The position numbers and the translations under genes are program-made. DNA of 64,000 bases from Lophium mytilinum (Eukaryota > Ascomycota > Dothideomycetes > Mytilinidiales > Mytilinidiaceae): NCBI GenBank assembly GCA_010093605.1, contig MU004203.1, positions 86,156 through 150,155 on the forward strand, in the 5' to 3' direction. Shown one piece after another: positions 46,563 through 57,515 of this stretch. Position 1 is the first letter of the stretch; each line of letters starts with the position of its first letter. Below the pieces are notes generated by a model. That model made no database searches and was not told the origin of the DNA. It saw nothing but the letters and a program-made list of their open reading frames with translations.

Positions 46563-47690
46563 AGGCTACCCTTCCAGGTGATGTTGAGTGATCAAGATGG
46601 GAACCCGAGGGATTCCATATTCGGGTGCCTGAACCTTTGTCCTGGTAATGTACAGCCATTGTTTGTCCTACGGTCGATACCGCTGAAATCACCCTACCTT
46701 TTGGCTAGGGGGACACCTGCTGGCTGGGCCACCTTCCACGATGGTATCGATCGATCAAGAGTAAAACCCCTAGCTGAACACCTGCTAGCTAGGGCACCCT
46801 TTACAGTGACGTCAAGCGATCAAGAATGGACACGGAGGAGTCCTATGTCCGACTGTCCACACTAGCGTCCTGGTACTGCAGCAGACAAAACAATGCAAAT
46901 GTCGGCCCAGTGAACGCTGGGCTGCCTTTTGCCTGGCTGAACTGCTGCTGGCTGGAACACCCTCTACGGTGGCATAGATCGATTAAGAAGGAAAGCCGGG
47001 GAGTCCTATATTCGGGTGCTGAAGTCAGTGTGCTGGTAATTCAGCAAAGGCTAGAACGCAAAGATCGATGCAATGGAAGGAGGCTGCCTTTTGACTGGTG
47101 AACACCTGCTGGCTGAGCCGCCCTCTACGGTGGTATCAATTGATCAAGAAGGAAAGCTGGAGAGTTCATATCATGGTGCCTATACTTGCGTTCCGGTACT
47201 GTATGCAAAGGCTAATGCAGTGGAAATTAGGTTGACCTATGACTGGCTAAGTACCTGCTGGCTGAGCTACCCTTTACGGTGGTGTCGATCGATCAACATT
47301 GGTGGCCGATAAGTCCAATATTCAGGTGCCCAAGCTTGTGCCCTGGTATTGCATAGCTATTGTGCCTCCGCCGAAGGCGTGTGAGCAGGGCGCAAAACCC
47401 TTTCTCTTCTGTTAGTTGATGCTTTTCCGTAAGTGCAAGCATGCTGTCTCTTCCCCGGGCTTCGCCGCCCTCTAGACCCTCCTTCGCGAGTCTCGAGGTC
47501 AGGCTGCTGATGACAGGCCATAAGTCTAGGCACATTGCTTGGGGGATCTCTTGGGTTTCGACGGTCTAAACGCAATGTCGAGGCTCATGAAGTGCAGATC
47601 GAACTGTCGCTTGACCGATTAGCTGCTTAGCAGCTATGCTACCCCCTACAGTGGTGTGGAGTGAGTAATATTAAAGCGCGGCAGTGACAG
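46563..47690 (-). repeat. Degenerate tandem array, about 150-160 bp unit (reverse orientation)
   Basis: About six units (near 46563, 46735, 46950, 47110, 47261, 47630) with the plus-strand pattern ACACCTGCTGGCTGRRCxACC followed by CTCTACGGTGGTATCGATCGA. The reverse complement gives CCACCGTAGAG, then CCAGCCAGCAG and the GCCAGGCAAAAGGCAGCC core. This matches the core of the arrays at 55-61.7 kb, so it is the same family in opposite orientation. Confidence 0.65.
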
Positions 47691-48119
47691 ATCCATGTGA
47701 TTAGACTTACGAGTATAGTGTTATAAATAGAAACACCAACACTTTCAATAATCCTCATTCGCCTTCAGGGCAGTCTCTCTCATATTTGCTTGTTACTCTT
47801 TTTCTTCGCTGAACTTCCCCGCCATGAAGGCAAAGCCTGCCCAACTCTCCGCAGCATTGTGCAACCATAGAAATGGTGAACAAAGTGATTTTGCAGAACC
47901 AGCTGCCCCCGGGGAGCTTCCTAGACATCATAACACCACCATCTGTGAATCAGGAGGTGTTGCCCGGCCAGGAGGCCGGAAGGGAGTTCACTGCCAGACA
48001 GCTCCTGCTAGCGTATTTTAGGCACTTTTGCCCCCACCCGCAAGACCTCCGCCTTCTTTACGTCTTCCACGAATATCTACACACTACTGACATTTCTGTG
48101 CTTCTAGAATTGTTTTGTA
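47691..48119. other. Spacer between two arrays
   Basis: A short frame crosses it; no recognised gene. Confidence 0.35.
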
Positions 48120-49125
48120 TTGTCGTGTTTGCTTGTGGAATATCCCCTGGCGTTCGTAACTCAGGTTTGTCCCGAAAACGTGTCCTGATATCAAACGAGG
48201 AGATTCGAACGCCCTCGAAACTACAGAATCTCATCTTTCTTCTCGCAATAGCCACTAGACACTCAAGGCTATATCGCGGTGGTCAAAGAGCTTACGCGCG
48301 CCTCCTGATATCGACTCCGCCGCCATTTTCCGCCTCCAAACACGAGTCCATCCCGACATCGCGATTTGAACGCTCTTGACTCTGCGGAAACGTACCTGTC
48401 TACTCGCAATAGCAGGTAGACACTTACGGCTATATCAGAGTGTTCAAAGAGCTGCCTCTGCTCTCCTGATATTGACTCCACCTCGATTTCAACCTCCAAA
48501 ACGCATCTCTATATCCAATAACGTGAATTGAATACCTTCGACACTGCAGATTTATGCCTCTCTACTCAAAACAGCAGGTAGACACTTGGTCATATATCAG
48601 AGTGTTCATAGAGCTACCTGTCGCCTCCTAATATTGGCTCCACCTGAATTTCCGCCTCCTAAACGTGTCTCCATACCAGCGACGTGCTTTGAACACCCTC
48701 GATACTGCAGAATCGCACCTGTCCGCTCCCAACTGTATGTAGGGTCTCCCACTTATATCAGGGGGTCCAAAGAGCTGACCCTTGCATCCTAGTTTCAACC
48801 CCACCTCGATCCTCCCCTCAAAACGCATCTCCACATTAACGACGCGATTTCAATACGCCCGACACTGCACAATCGCATCTATCCTCTCGGAACAGTGTGC
48901 AGCGTTTTACGCCTATATTAGGACGTCCAAAAGGCAGACGATTGCCTCCTTGTTTCAACTCCCACTCCATCCTGCTCCGAAAACACGTCTCTATACCAAC
49001 GACGCGATTCTTACACCCTCAACACCGCAGAACGGCATCTGTCCGTTCGCAACCACAGGTAGGGTCTCCCCCCTATATTAGGGCCTTCAGAGAGCTGACG
49101 ATCGCCTCCTAGTTTCAAATTCCTC
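48120..49125 (+). repeat. Tandem array, about 160-bp unit, upstream of gene E
   Basis: Six to seven units (acceptor landmarks near 48297, 48461, 48615, 48782, 48941, 49103). Each has GCCTCCTRATATYGACTCC or a variant, then CCTCGAYACTGCAGAATCGC, then a TATATCAG/TATATTAG element and AAAGAGCTGAC. The unit core differs from the flanking arrays. The array stops about 360 bp before the gene E start codon. Confidence 0.7.
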
Positions 49126-49485
49126 TCCAAATCCCTTCCAAACACCTCAACTTCGTAAGTTCACATCCCCTCTTCGTCGCCGCCCTCTACACATTGTAAA
49201 ACCACACTATACCCCTCCCCCTACCTTCATCTTGTGAATTCACCATCCAGAGGTCCAAATCTAGGCAGCAGAGGCCTGGGCGCGAATTATCTCGCCCTCA
49301 GAGTATTCACTACGAGGCAGCACAACCCAGGTCTTCCAAATACCTCGACCTCCCACCTACAGCTTCTCGTGGGATTTTCATTCATCATCTCCCCACCCAC
49401 CACACCACACCACCTAGCAAACTTTGCAATTGCATCACAACTTCACTCACAATACTGACACGGCTTCAGCCTGTCTTGATAGAAC
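49126..49485 (+). promoter_or_regulatory. Presumed promoter/leader of gene E
   Basis: C- and CT-rich stretches lead to the start context AGAACATGGCC. No defined element beyond pyrimidine tracts. Confidence 0.35.
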
Positions 49486-52400
49486 ATGGCCCCCCGCAAG
49501 CGCAAGCAAGCGGAGGTCGAAGACGAAATCGAGAAGCCCGGCGAGACCACTCAGACTGGAAGGCGTACGAAGAAGGCGAAGACTAGGGATGAAAGGGCGA
49601 CAGCTGAGGTACGAAAGGGTCGCCACTCCGTCAACATCAGCGGACAAGCTAACAACAGCCAACAGGCTGATCCAACCAAGACCGGCCCTGTCGCTGCTGG
49701 TGGAGTTACCAAGTCCTCCTTGATAGTCAAGCTTCCTGCGAAAACCTCCTCGACACGCCCCCTTCCTCCACAAGCTCTTCCAATCGTCATTTCCGACGAG
49801 GAAGAAGACGTAGATATGCTAGGCACGCAGCCTCCCCCTCCTCCCCCTCAACAGCGCGTGACTCGCGCGCGAGCGCGCGCGGCGTCTGAAACACCAGACA
49901 TCATGGCACCAGAAGCACCTACCATCATGGCATCACAAGCACCAGCCATCGTGGCACCTCCAGCACCGCCTGTTGTCGAGCCAGTGACTTCCATAAGGCC
50001 TCCTCCAGCACGGCCTATCATCTCACCAATGGGACCCCCAGAGCCTGCTCCAACTCGCGTGCTCCGGGACCGAAAGGCCAAACAGCCCCCCAAAACACTC
50101 CCCCAATCCGCCACCCCTGATGTAGACCAACACTTCGTCGCCGTCGTGGCAACCATCGACGCCGCAACACAGAGCTCCGGTGATGATGAACGCGCAATAC
50201 CCCCAGATGCTGCCCTAACTGGCAAGTCTCTGGGTGGAAAGGCGAAAGTAGCCTCCAAGCCATCCCCCCAATCCACTACCCATGGCGTAGAGCCAGACTG
50301 GGCCGCACGTCTAGCTGCCAATAGGGCAAAGTTACAAGCCTCCGGTGAAGCAGGCCTCATAATAGCCCCAGGCGCCCCCGCACAATCTTCACTCGCAGCC
50401 GCGCGGGGCGCACAGTCCACCAAATTCCCATCACTCGCGAAAGTGGCCGCTGAGTCAGCCCTTAGCGAGGCGTCTTCCGCACCAACCCCAACACAGCGCG
50501 CTCCTCGCATCACCCGAGCTGCAAACAAACGCGCCATCATGGACCCCAAAGTCCGAGCCGCGGAGGCGGAGCAGCAGAAGGCGCTGAGGCAGCGGAACAC
50601 GCAGCGTCTGGGTCGCGTCGAGACCCACCTCAAGAACTTGGCGGGCAGTGGGGTCATGGACCCAGCAGAGCTCCCGGAAGGGCCTCGCGGTAGGGCGAGG
50701 AAGACGAAGAGACCGCCGAAGGATCTCCCCAAGGAGACCGTGCAGGCGCTGGCGAAGACGCAGCCTGCTGGGAAGGCGGAGAAGGTCCGCGAGGACGCTG
50801 TTGCGGCTGCGACAGATGTAAGTATCTCTGTTTTTTCCCCTCTTTATCATGTTGATCATAGTGCTAACAAGACGCAGATGGCAGGAGTCCGAGCTGTTGG
50901 GGTGACACCCACAGCGAGAGTGGCCTTCCTGCCTATCCCCACCGCTGACGACCCCGTCCTTTTTGGGCCAACGAAAGACGGTCCCCAGCCTCTACCCGCC
51001 TCCAAAGATCCTCTGAATTGGACGGCAGCGCGACGACGAGCGGAGAAGATTGGAGAAGAGTCACTGGACCGCAAACTTCGCCTGGGCCTGAGGGCCGAAA
51101 TCGGACTGGCTAGCTACACCACGGTCCACTCCATCGCCCACCTCCTCGACAGCGTCATTTTCATCAAGCATGAAAACCTTGTCGGCATTCACCTCGGCAC
51201 CAAGGCCACGGCATCACAGCGCGGGGATGATTCTCATATCCCTGTTGGAGACGAGGGCCGCCTAGACACCGCGGCGCTTGGAGACGGCATCGTCGTCGAC
51301 AAGAACGGCATGATTGTGGGAACGTACAAGGACATCCAGCTGTGGAACGAGAAGTACAAACCCAGCTGCGACAGCTGCACCGCCAAAGGGAAAGAAGTGT
51401 GTACTTACCATTGCCCGGGCTTCTACGCCGAACCGCTGTTGAAGTACCCAACAACTCCGTCCCGCCTCGTTGCACTCCACAACAACTTGGTAGCATACGG
51501 CATCGACAACCGCATTCATCCGTACGGACTGGAAAAGCTCGGCGAGACATACGACCACGAAGAAACCCTCCGCATCGCGCGCGAACCGATGACGGAGTGG
51601 GTAGAGAACCGGAAGAAGATGACAGCCGGCGAGAGAAAGATCGCCGACGAGAACGACTACAGCAGCTACGGCTATTTCGGTGCTCCCAACTGGGCTGATG
51701 AGGAGCGGATCAGCCTTCAGATCAAAGAGGAAGCATGCAGGTCGATGATCGAACGCCTCCGAAACATGCAGCGCCAGATCGATCTCCTACCGCCAGATCA
51801 GCGACCGAACTTCGTCCCTCCCCCGAACTTCGGCGAAGACCTGTCCGGCGGTCAGAGTGAGCATACCCCCAAACTCGCTCTCCGCAACGCCTGTGGCCGC
51901 GAGTCCGGCAACAAGATGTACAGCGAGCTCCTCGCGCGAGCCTCGGTTGCTGTTCCTCTCGTGCTGGCTAAGCTCAAGGAGTACTGGGAGTTTCTCAAGG
52001 AATACGACCTCAAATATGTTGAGGCGAGGTTGAGGGCAGACCGAGACTACCGCGCCATGCAGGCATACTGGGCTCTGCATGAAACAGAATCCGCGTACAG
52101 CGTGAGGACCAAGGCACGAAATCTTCGAGCGGCGGATCTCGAGGAGGCTCGAAACGAAGCAGCCGCCAGAACTCCCGAGGAACAAGTAGAATGGGATGAG
52201 GACAACCGTCGCCGAGAACTCCTAGAGGCTCGAGTCCAGGCCGAGAATCGTGGTTTCTCCGTGGAAGAAATGGCACGAGGCTCTCGCATCGACGAGGAAG
52301 CCTTCAACAAGAAAGATGTTGAGCAGTGGGAGATCAGCGCAGCCCACTGTGCCACCAAACTCAGGCTAGAGGGCATGGAGAACCGCAACGGCGCCTTCGC

Positions 52401-55191
52401 TCCGCCAACCGTGGACGACAGCCGCGTAGAATCTCGCCGGCAGTATGAGACATCCTCAGTCCGCTTCGACATGCCCACATTCGGACCTCCGAGCTTTGAC
52501 GACCCCATTCGTTCCGCTTCCGTTCCTTCTGATAAGGACATCGGCTTGTGGGCTAGAACAGACATGCCGATCACCCAAGAGATGGTAAAAGGCCTCCAAA
52601 AGCGTGCGCAAGCTGCCTCAGATGTCGCTAAGGCGCTGAATGCTCTGGATACTCCTCCTCCCCAGCCCGTGCAGCGAGAGACTAACGCGGAGAGAGTTGC
52701 CCGTCTGAAGCGAGAATATGAGGCGCGCCAGGCGGACATCAAGAAGTTCGAGGCTAATGCTCAGGTTTCCGACCTTCGCGGAACCGAGCCAGAGAGCGAC
52801 GCGCAAACACCAAACATCGACCTCATCAAGACGACGGCCTCTTCATCAAAAGAGACCCCGCAAGAGTTGAAGGCCCGTCTGAAGCGCGAATATGAAGCGC
52901 GCCAGGCTGAGATCAAGAGCTACGAGGCGAATCCTACACAGTCCGACGTCCGTGGTGATGCTTCCACTGCCTCTGGAGCTCCCAACGTGCACATCACTGG
53001 AACCGGAACCTCCAACGCCATTGTCATCAACGAGGATGATACCCTAAACACTCCCACCGTCACCGGCGAAGACCCAAACACCCCCACCATCACGACCTTC
53101 CCCCGTTCGAAACCAGAGTGGCGAGAGGCCAAGACTGGAGCCAAAACTCGCTCCGGCAAGACGTTGGGCAGCCGAGTCCGAGAGAGCATCGAATACCTTC
53201 CAGACATGCTCAAGAGGCACCATGAACGAGATCACAGCCTCGACACCGCGATCGTCGATTCCACAGACGCTTCCACAGATTCCAGAGACGCTTCTACAGA
53301 TGCTAGAGACGCTTCTACAGATTCCCGAATGCCCGATAACTCGGAGAAGACTCGCTTGGTTACTGTGCCTGTACCAGCGATTGATGCTACCCCGCTCGCC
53401 ACGTCTGCTGAGCAAGGAAATGGCGGTGAGACTCCAGAGGATGTTGTTCAGCAGGCCTTCCCCGAATTGGATGTGGCCATGAGCGATACCCCAGAATTCG
53501 CTGCCATCGATGCGCCGACGCCGACTTCATTAGATCTTGTGAAGGCTATGGATACGCAACTCGAGAAGGCTCCAGCAGTTTCGAAGGCTATAGAGACGGC
53601 ACTCAAGAAGCTCCCAGCGGCTGCCATCGAGAAACCAAAGGCCCTTCCAAAGATGAGCAATGGAGGCGCCATGGCAATGCCATCCGGTTTGGTGATGTTC
53701 CGTCGTTCCACTCCTGCTCTACTTAGCGGAGATGGCTCACTCCAGACTGATGAGTCCGAGAATGTCGAGATGGGAGGTACCGAAGATGCCCTGCCCACCA
53801 AAGCGAAAGGAAAAGCGAAGGGAAAGGAGCCAGCACATTTCGCACCCGTCAGCGCCACCGCCTCATCAAGCAAGATCGAGACCGGCGAGTCCAGCAAGGC
53901 CGGTGCAAGCGGCGCATCCCACAAGCCAGTTGAGACCAACCCAGCGAACATGACCGAAGCCGAGAGAGTTCTCCATGCGTTGAATGAGGGCGCGCTGCAG
54001 AAAGCGATCCAGGACAGCATGAAGGCATCCCATCCGGCCGCGACGACGCTCCAGATTGCAGGCTGGACTCCCGTAAATCCCCCAACTCCTGGCGCTGCCG
54101 GAGTGGAGCAGGATGAAATGGAAGACTACCTGTACGGCGCAGAGAACCTGGAAGAGGATGGCGAGATTTATGTGCCGGACTCAGATCCCGAAGACGACGA
54201 CGACGAGATGAAGGACGACGACGACGAACTAGACTCCCACCACTCCGACTCCGATTTCGACAGCGACAACGACTCCGGTCCCCCCAAGGGCGGCGCCGCG
54301 CTGAACAAAGGCAAGGGAAAAGCTCCAGCCCCAGCCCCCGCGAAACCCAAGCCCACCTACACAGGCAAAGGCAAAGGCAAAGCCGAAGACCCCCCGTCCG
54401 ACGACGACGACGACCTGGACGACCCCGCCCCCGGCAAGAAGCCCAAAGGCCCCTACAAGTTCCTCGCCATCGACCCGCACGAGTACGACGAGCAGGGCGT
54501 GCGCCGCACCAACCCCGACGGCAGCGCCATCCCCTACTTCCGCTTCACGCCCAACGTCGACGACACCGCGCGCCTGACGATCCGCAAGAAGCACCGCAAG
54601 ACGCTGCGGGAGGAGCCGCCGTACGTGTACAAGCACCTCGCGACCATGGACTTCGCGAACAACCAGCACGTCGTGGACGCGAACAAATGGCGGCGCCAGA
54701 TAATGCGGCGCTCGTACCCGGAAGATCGCGTATATGAAATACGCGACGGGTACGAGGCCGAAGAGCGGGAGTTCATGCGGCAGTACGTCCGCGCAGACAT
54801 CGCGGCGCGTGGCGCGGAGACGGTGCGGCGGCGGCCGTTGTGGGAGAACTTGTTCCAAGCGTTCTGCCGCCACTACGTCGGTAATACGCGTAGCAAGCCG
54901 GGGTTGACGTCGTGGTGTGGCCGTGACCAGCAGATCGCGGACATGAAGGGCCTGCCGGTCAAGAAGGCCGGTGTTTCGGCCAAGCAGGCTAAGCTGAACC
55001 TGCTTGCGGCGGTTAAGGCGGAGGGGGAGGGACAGGACGCCGAGGCCCCTCCGCCGCCGCCGAAGCAGGGGATGAAGAGGAAGAAGGAGGAGGATGAGGA
55101 GGATAAGGACGACGACGACGACGACTCTTTCCATCCGGGGAAGAAGGGGAAGAAGGCGAGGAAGGGGAAGAAGCGGGCGAAGAAGGAGTAG
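49486..55191 (+). CDS. Family gene E: largest GDG-core / CxxC / SANT-like protein, 1862 aa
   Basis: Model: exon 1 49486-49608, intron 49609-49665 (57 nt; GTACGA, GCTAAC branch, CAG), exon 2 49666-50817, intron 50818-50877 (60 nt; GTAAGT, GCTAAC branch, CAG), exon 3 50878-55191. Both introns are phase 0 and stop-free, so the unspliced frame also stays open (1901 aa). The second sits after ...AATD, the same place as gene B's second intron (...YATD). Layout: basic start MAPRKRKQAEVEDE; Pro/Ala-rich disorder; core LGDGIVVDKNGMIVGTYKD (about 557), cysteines SCDSC...CTYHC (about 587-607), RLVALHNNL; helical region to about 900. Two copies of KREYEARQA[D/E]IK follow, then ASTDSRDASTD repeats, acidic and KGKGK tracts, and the C-terminal block (about 1645-1780) with IRKKHRKTLREEPPYVYKHL and NKWRRQIMRRS. 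The tail is Lys/Asp-rich. The SANT-like block is more diverged than in A and B. Confidence 0.9.
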   Translation: MAPRKRKQAEVEDEIEKPGETTQTGRRTKKAKTRDERATAEVRKGRHSVNISGQANNSQQADPTKTGPVAAGGVTKSSLIVKLPAKTSSTRPLPPQALPIVISDEEEDVDMLGTQPPPPPPQQRVTRARARAASETPDIMAPEAPTIMASQAPAIVAPPAPPVVEPVTSIRPPPARPIISPMGPPEPAPTRVLRDRKAKQPPKTLPQSATPDVDQHFVAVVATIDAATQSSGDDERAIPPDAALTGKSLGGKAKVASKPSPQSTTHGVEPDWAARLAANRAKLQASGEAGLIIAPGAPAQSSLAAARGAQSTKFPSLAKVAAESALSEASSAPTPTQRAPRITRAANKRAIMDPKVRAAEAEQQKALRQRNTQRLGRVETHLKNLAGSGVMDPAELPEGPRGRARKTKRPPKDLPKETVQALAKTQPAGKAEKVREDAVAAATDVSISVFSPLYHVDHSANKTQMAGVRAVGVTPTARVAFLPIPTADDPVLFGPTKDGPQPLPASKDPLNWTAARRRAEKIGEESLDRKLRLGLRAEIGLASYTTVHSIAHLLDSVIFIKHENLVGIHLGTKATASQRGDDSHIPVGDEGRLDTAALGDGIVVDKNGMIVGTYKDIQLWNEKYKPSCDSCTAKGKEVCTYHCPGFYAEPLLKYPTTPSRLVALHNNLVAYGIDNRIHPYGLEKLGETYDHEETLRIAREPMTEWVENRKKMTAGERKIADENDYSSYGYFGAPNWADEERISLQIKEEACRSMIERLRNMQRQIDLLPPDQRPNFVPPPNFGEDLSGGQSEHTPKLALRNACGRESGNKMYSELLARASVAVPLVLAKLKEYWEFLKEYDLKYVEARLRADRDYRAMQAYWALHETESAYSVRTKARNLRAADLEEARNEAAARTPEEQVEWDEDNRRRELLEARVQAENRGFSVEEMARGSRIDEEAFNKKDVEQWEISAAHCATKLRLEGMENRNGAFAPPTVDDSRVESRRQYETSSVRFDMPTFGPPSFDDPIRSASVPSDKDIGLWARTDMPITQEMVKGLQKRAQAASDVAKALNALDTPPPQPVQRETNAERVARLKREYEARQADIKKFEANAQVSDLRGTEPESDAQTPNIDLIKTTASSSKETPQELKARLKREYEARQAEIKSYEANPTQSDVRGDASTASGAPNVHITGTGTSNAIVINEDDTLNTPTVTGEDPNTPTITTFPRSKPEWREAKTGAKTRSGKTLGSRVRESIEYLPDMLKRHHERDHSLDTAIVDSTDASTDSRDASTDARDASTDSRMPDNSEKTRLVTVPVPAIDATPLATSAEQGNGGETPEDVVQQAFPELDVAMSDTPEFAAIDAPTPTSLDLVKAMDTQLEKAPAVSKAIETALKKLPAAAIEKPKALPKMSNGGAMAMPSGLVMFRRSTPALLSGDGSLQTDESENVEMGGTEDALPTKAKGKAKGKEPAHFAPVSATASSSKIETGESSKAGASGASHKPVETNPANMTEAERVLHALNEGALQKAIQDSMKASHPAATTLQIAGWTPVNPPTPGAAGVEQDEMEDYLYGAENLEEDGEIYVPDSDPEDDDDEMKDDDDELDSHHSDSDFDSDNDSGPPKGGAALNKGKGKAPAPAPAKPKPTYTGKGKGKAEDPPSDDDDDLDDPAPGKKPKGPYKFLAIDPHEYDEQGVRRTNPDGSAIPYFRFTPNVDDTARLTIRKKHRKTLREEPPYVYKHLATMDFANNQHVVDANKWRRQIMRRSYPEDRVYEIRDGYEAEEREFMRQYVRADIAARGAETVRRRPLWENLFQAFCRHYVGNTRSKPGLTSWCGRDQQIADMKGLPVKKAGVSAKQAKLNLLAAVKAEGEGQDAEAPPPPPKQGMKRKKEEDEEDKDDDDDDSFHPGKKGKKARKGKKRAKKE

Positions 55192-55261
55192 GCCCCAGGC
55201 GGGGGGGCGGGTGGTGTAAGGCGAGTTTGAGGTAGTACAGAAATGAAACGTTAATATGATT

Positions 55262-57515
55262 ATCACATACCTCACTATCTGCGCACTGGATGCCGCTGTT
55301 AGGAGTACCCTGTGAAGCTACTAGCTCATCCGTCAAAAGGTAGTCCGGATGACAGCGTATTGACTTTGACATCATTTCTAGGGGTCCAAAACGCAGGAAG
55401 CTGTGTTTCAATCTATCTTAGGCTTCGTTTTGCACACTTGATGCTACCGTACGGAGTATCCTGAAGAGCTAGTAAGTGGTCCGTCAAAAGGTAGTCCGGA
55501 TGACAGTGTATTGACTTTGACATTATATTTAGGAATATGAAAAGCCGGAGGATGTGATTTACTTCTACTTAGGCTTCATTTTGCGCACTTGATGCCACCG
55601 TAAGGAGTATCCTGAAGCGCTAGTAAGTGGTCCGTCAAAAGGTTGTCTAGATTGCAATGTACCGATTCTGACATCGTGTTTAGGGCATGAATGGCCGGAA
55701 GCAGTGATTCACTGTGGCTAAGGGTTCATTTTGCGCATGTGATGCCGCTGTTAGGAGTATCTCGTGGAGCTCGTAGGTGGTCCGTCAAAACGCTGTCCAG
55801 ATTCCGCTGTACTAACTTTAACATCGTATTTAGGATACAGATAGCCGGAAGCTCTGATTTATCCTACGTTAGGCTTCATTCTGCGCACTCGATGCCGCCG
55901 TAAGGAGTTCCCCGTAAGGTTAGTAGGTGATCCGTCAAAAGGCTGTTCAGATTCCAACGTATTGACTTTAACATCCTGTCGGAGGGTCCAAAGGACGGAA
56001 CCTGTAATTAGCCCCGATATAGCCTTTGGTTTGATTATTCAACACCACTGGAAGGAAGACCCTGAGGAGCTAGTAGGTAATCCATCAAAACGCTGTCTAG
56101 ATTGAAACTTACTAACTTTAACATTATATCTTAGGGTCCAAAAGGCTCGCAGCTGCGAATAACCCCGATAAAGGCTTTATTTTGATTGTTCGACGCCACT
56201 AGAAGGAGGACCTTGAATAGCTGGTAAGTGATTCGTCAAAACAATGTTTGGATTGAAGCGTACTAACTTTGACACTGTATCTCGGGGTCTAAATGTCCAC
56301 CAGCTGCGAATAGCCCCGAACAGGCTTCGTTTTGATTGTTCAACACCACTGGAAGGAGGACCCTAAATAGCTCGTAGGCGATTCGTCAAAATGCTATCAA
56401 GATTGCAACGTACTGACCTTGACATCGCGTGTAGGGGTTTATAGGGCTGGAAGCCGCAATTCAACTCGGTTTCGGCTTTGTTTTGATCGCTGAACGCTAC
56501 TGTAGGGGATGGCCGAGCAGATACGCTATGAGTTAGCCAAGAGGGAGTTCAATTTCTATAGCACTAACTTTAACATTCTAACTAGGGGTTTAAAATGCCG
56601 CAAGCCGCATTTTACTCTATCTTATTCGTTGTTTTGATCGCTCGACGTCACTGTATGAGATGGCCTGCCTGCTAAGCTGTAAGTGAGCCAAAAGAAAGTC
56701 TAGTATCGAGGTGCTAACTTTTACGTTATGCCTAGGGGCTTCGAAACGCCGGATGCCGCAATTCACTCCATTTTTAGCGTCGTTTTGGCCGTTCAACGTC
56801 ACTGTATGGGGTGGCCTGCCTGCTAAGCAGTAAATAAGCCAAAATGAAGTCTAGTATTGAGGTATTAACTGTAACGTCCTATCTAGGGGGTTCGAAATGC
56901 TGGAAGCCGCAACTTACCTTGCTTTACGGTTTGTTTTGATCTCTAAACACCACCGTATAGGGTGGCCTGCCGCAATTTACTCTCTATTATAGGCGTCTTT
57001 TTGACCTCTTGACACCACTGTAAGGAGCGGTCTAGCTGCTAAATAGCGAGCGAGGCAAAAGGAAGTCTGATTCCAAGGTATCATCTTTAACATCCTGTCC
57101 GGGAGGTTGGAAACGCCGGATGCCGCAATTCACCACGACTTGGGCATCGTTTTGATCGCTCAACGCCACCGTATAGGGTAGCCTGCCTGCTAAGCTATCC
57201 GTCAGGCAAAGTCATTCCAAATTTCAAGGTGTTGATTTTAACATCCTGTCTGAGGGGCATCAAGACCTTGGAGCAGCGATTCACCCTAAGTTCGGCCTTG
57301 TTTGGACCGCTCAACAACACCGTAGGGGGCAGCCTGTCCGCTAGGCAGTCCATCAGGCAAAGGCACTCCAGATTCCACGGTATTGGTTTTGATATCCTGT
57401 CTGAGGGGTATCAAGAGCCGGGAGCAGCGATTCACCCCAATTTAAGCTTCATTTTGACCGTTCAACACCACTGTAGGGAGTAGCCTGTCTGCTAAGCAGC
57501 AAGTAGGGCTAGACG
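55262..57515 (+). repeat. Degenerate tandem array A, about 150-bp unit
   Basis: About 16 units with landmarks near 55291, 55447, 55600, 55744, 55900, 56043 and onward to 57465. Consensus pieces: GCTTCRTTTTGxGCxCTxGATG, CCACYGTAAGGAGTATCCTGA, GCTAGTARGTGGTCCGTCAA, AAGGxxGTCYRGATTxxAxxG, then ACTTTGACATC and a TAGGG motif. Divergence rises from left to right. No protein-coding content is supported. Confidence 0.8.

Noticed and set aside
49848-55275. Several long minus-strand open frames opposite gene E (up to about 350 codons)
   Set aside because: They mirror the biased codon use of gene E, have no motifs of their own, and lack starts or introns.
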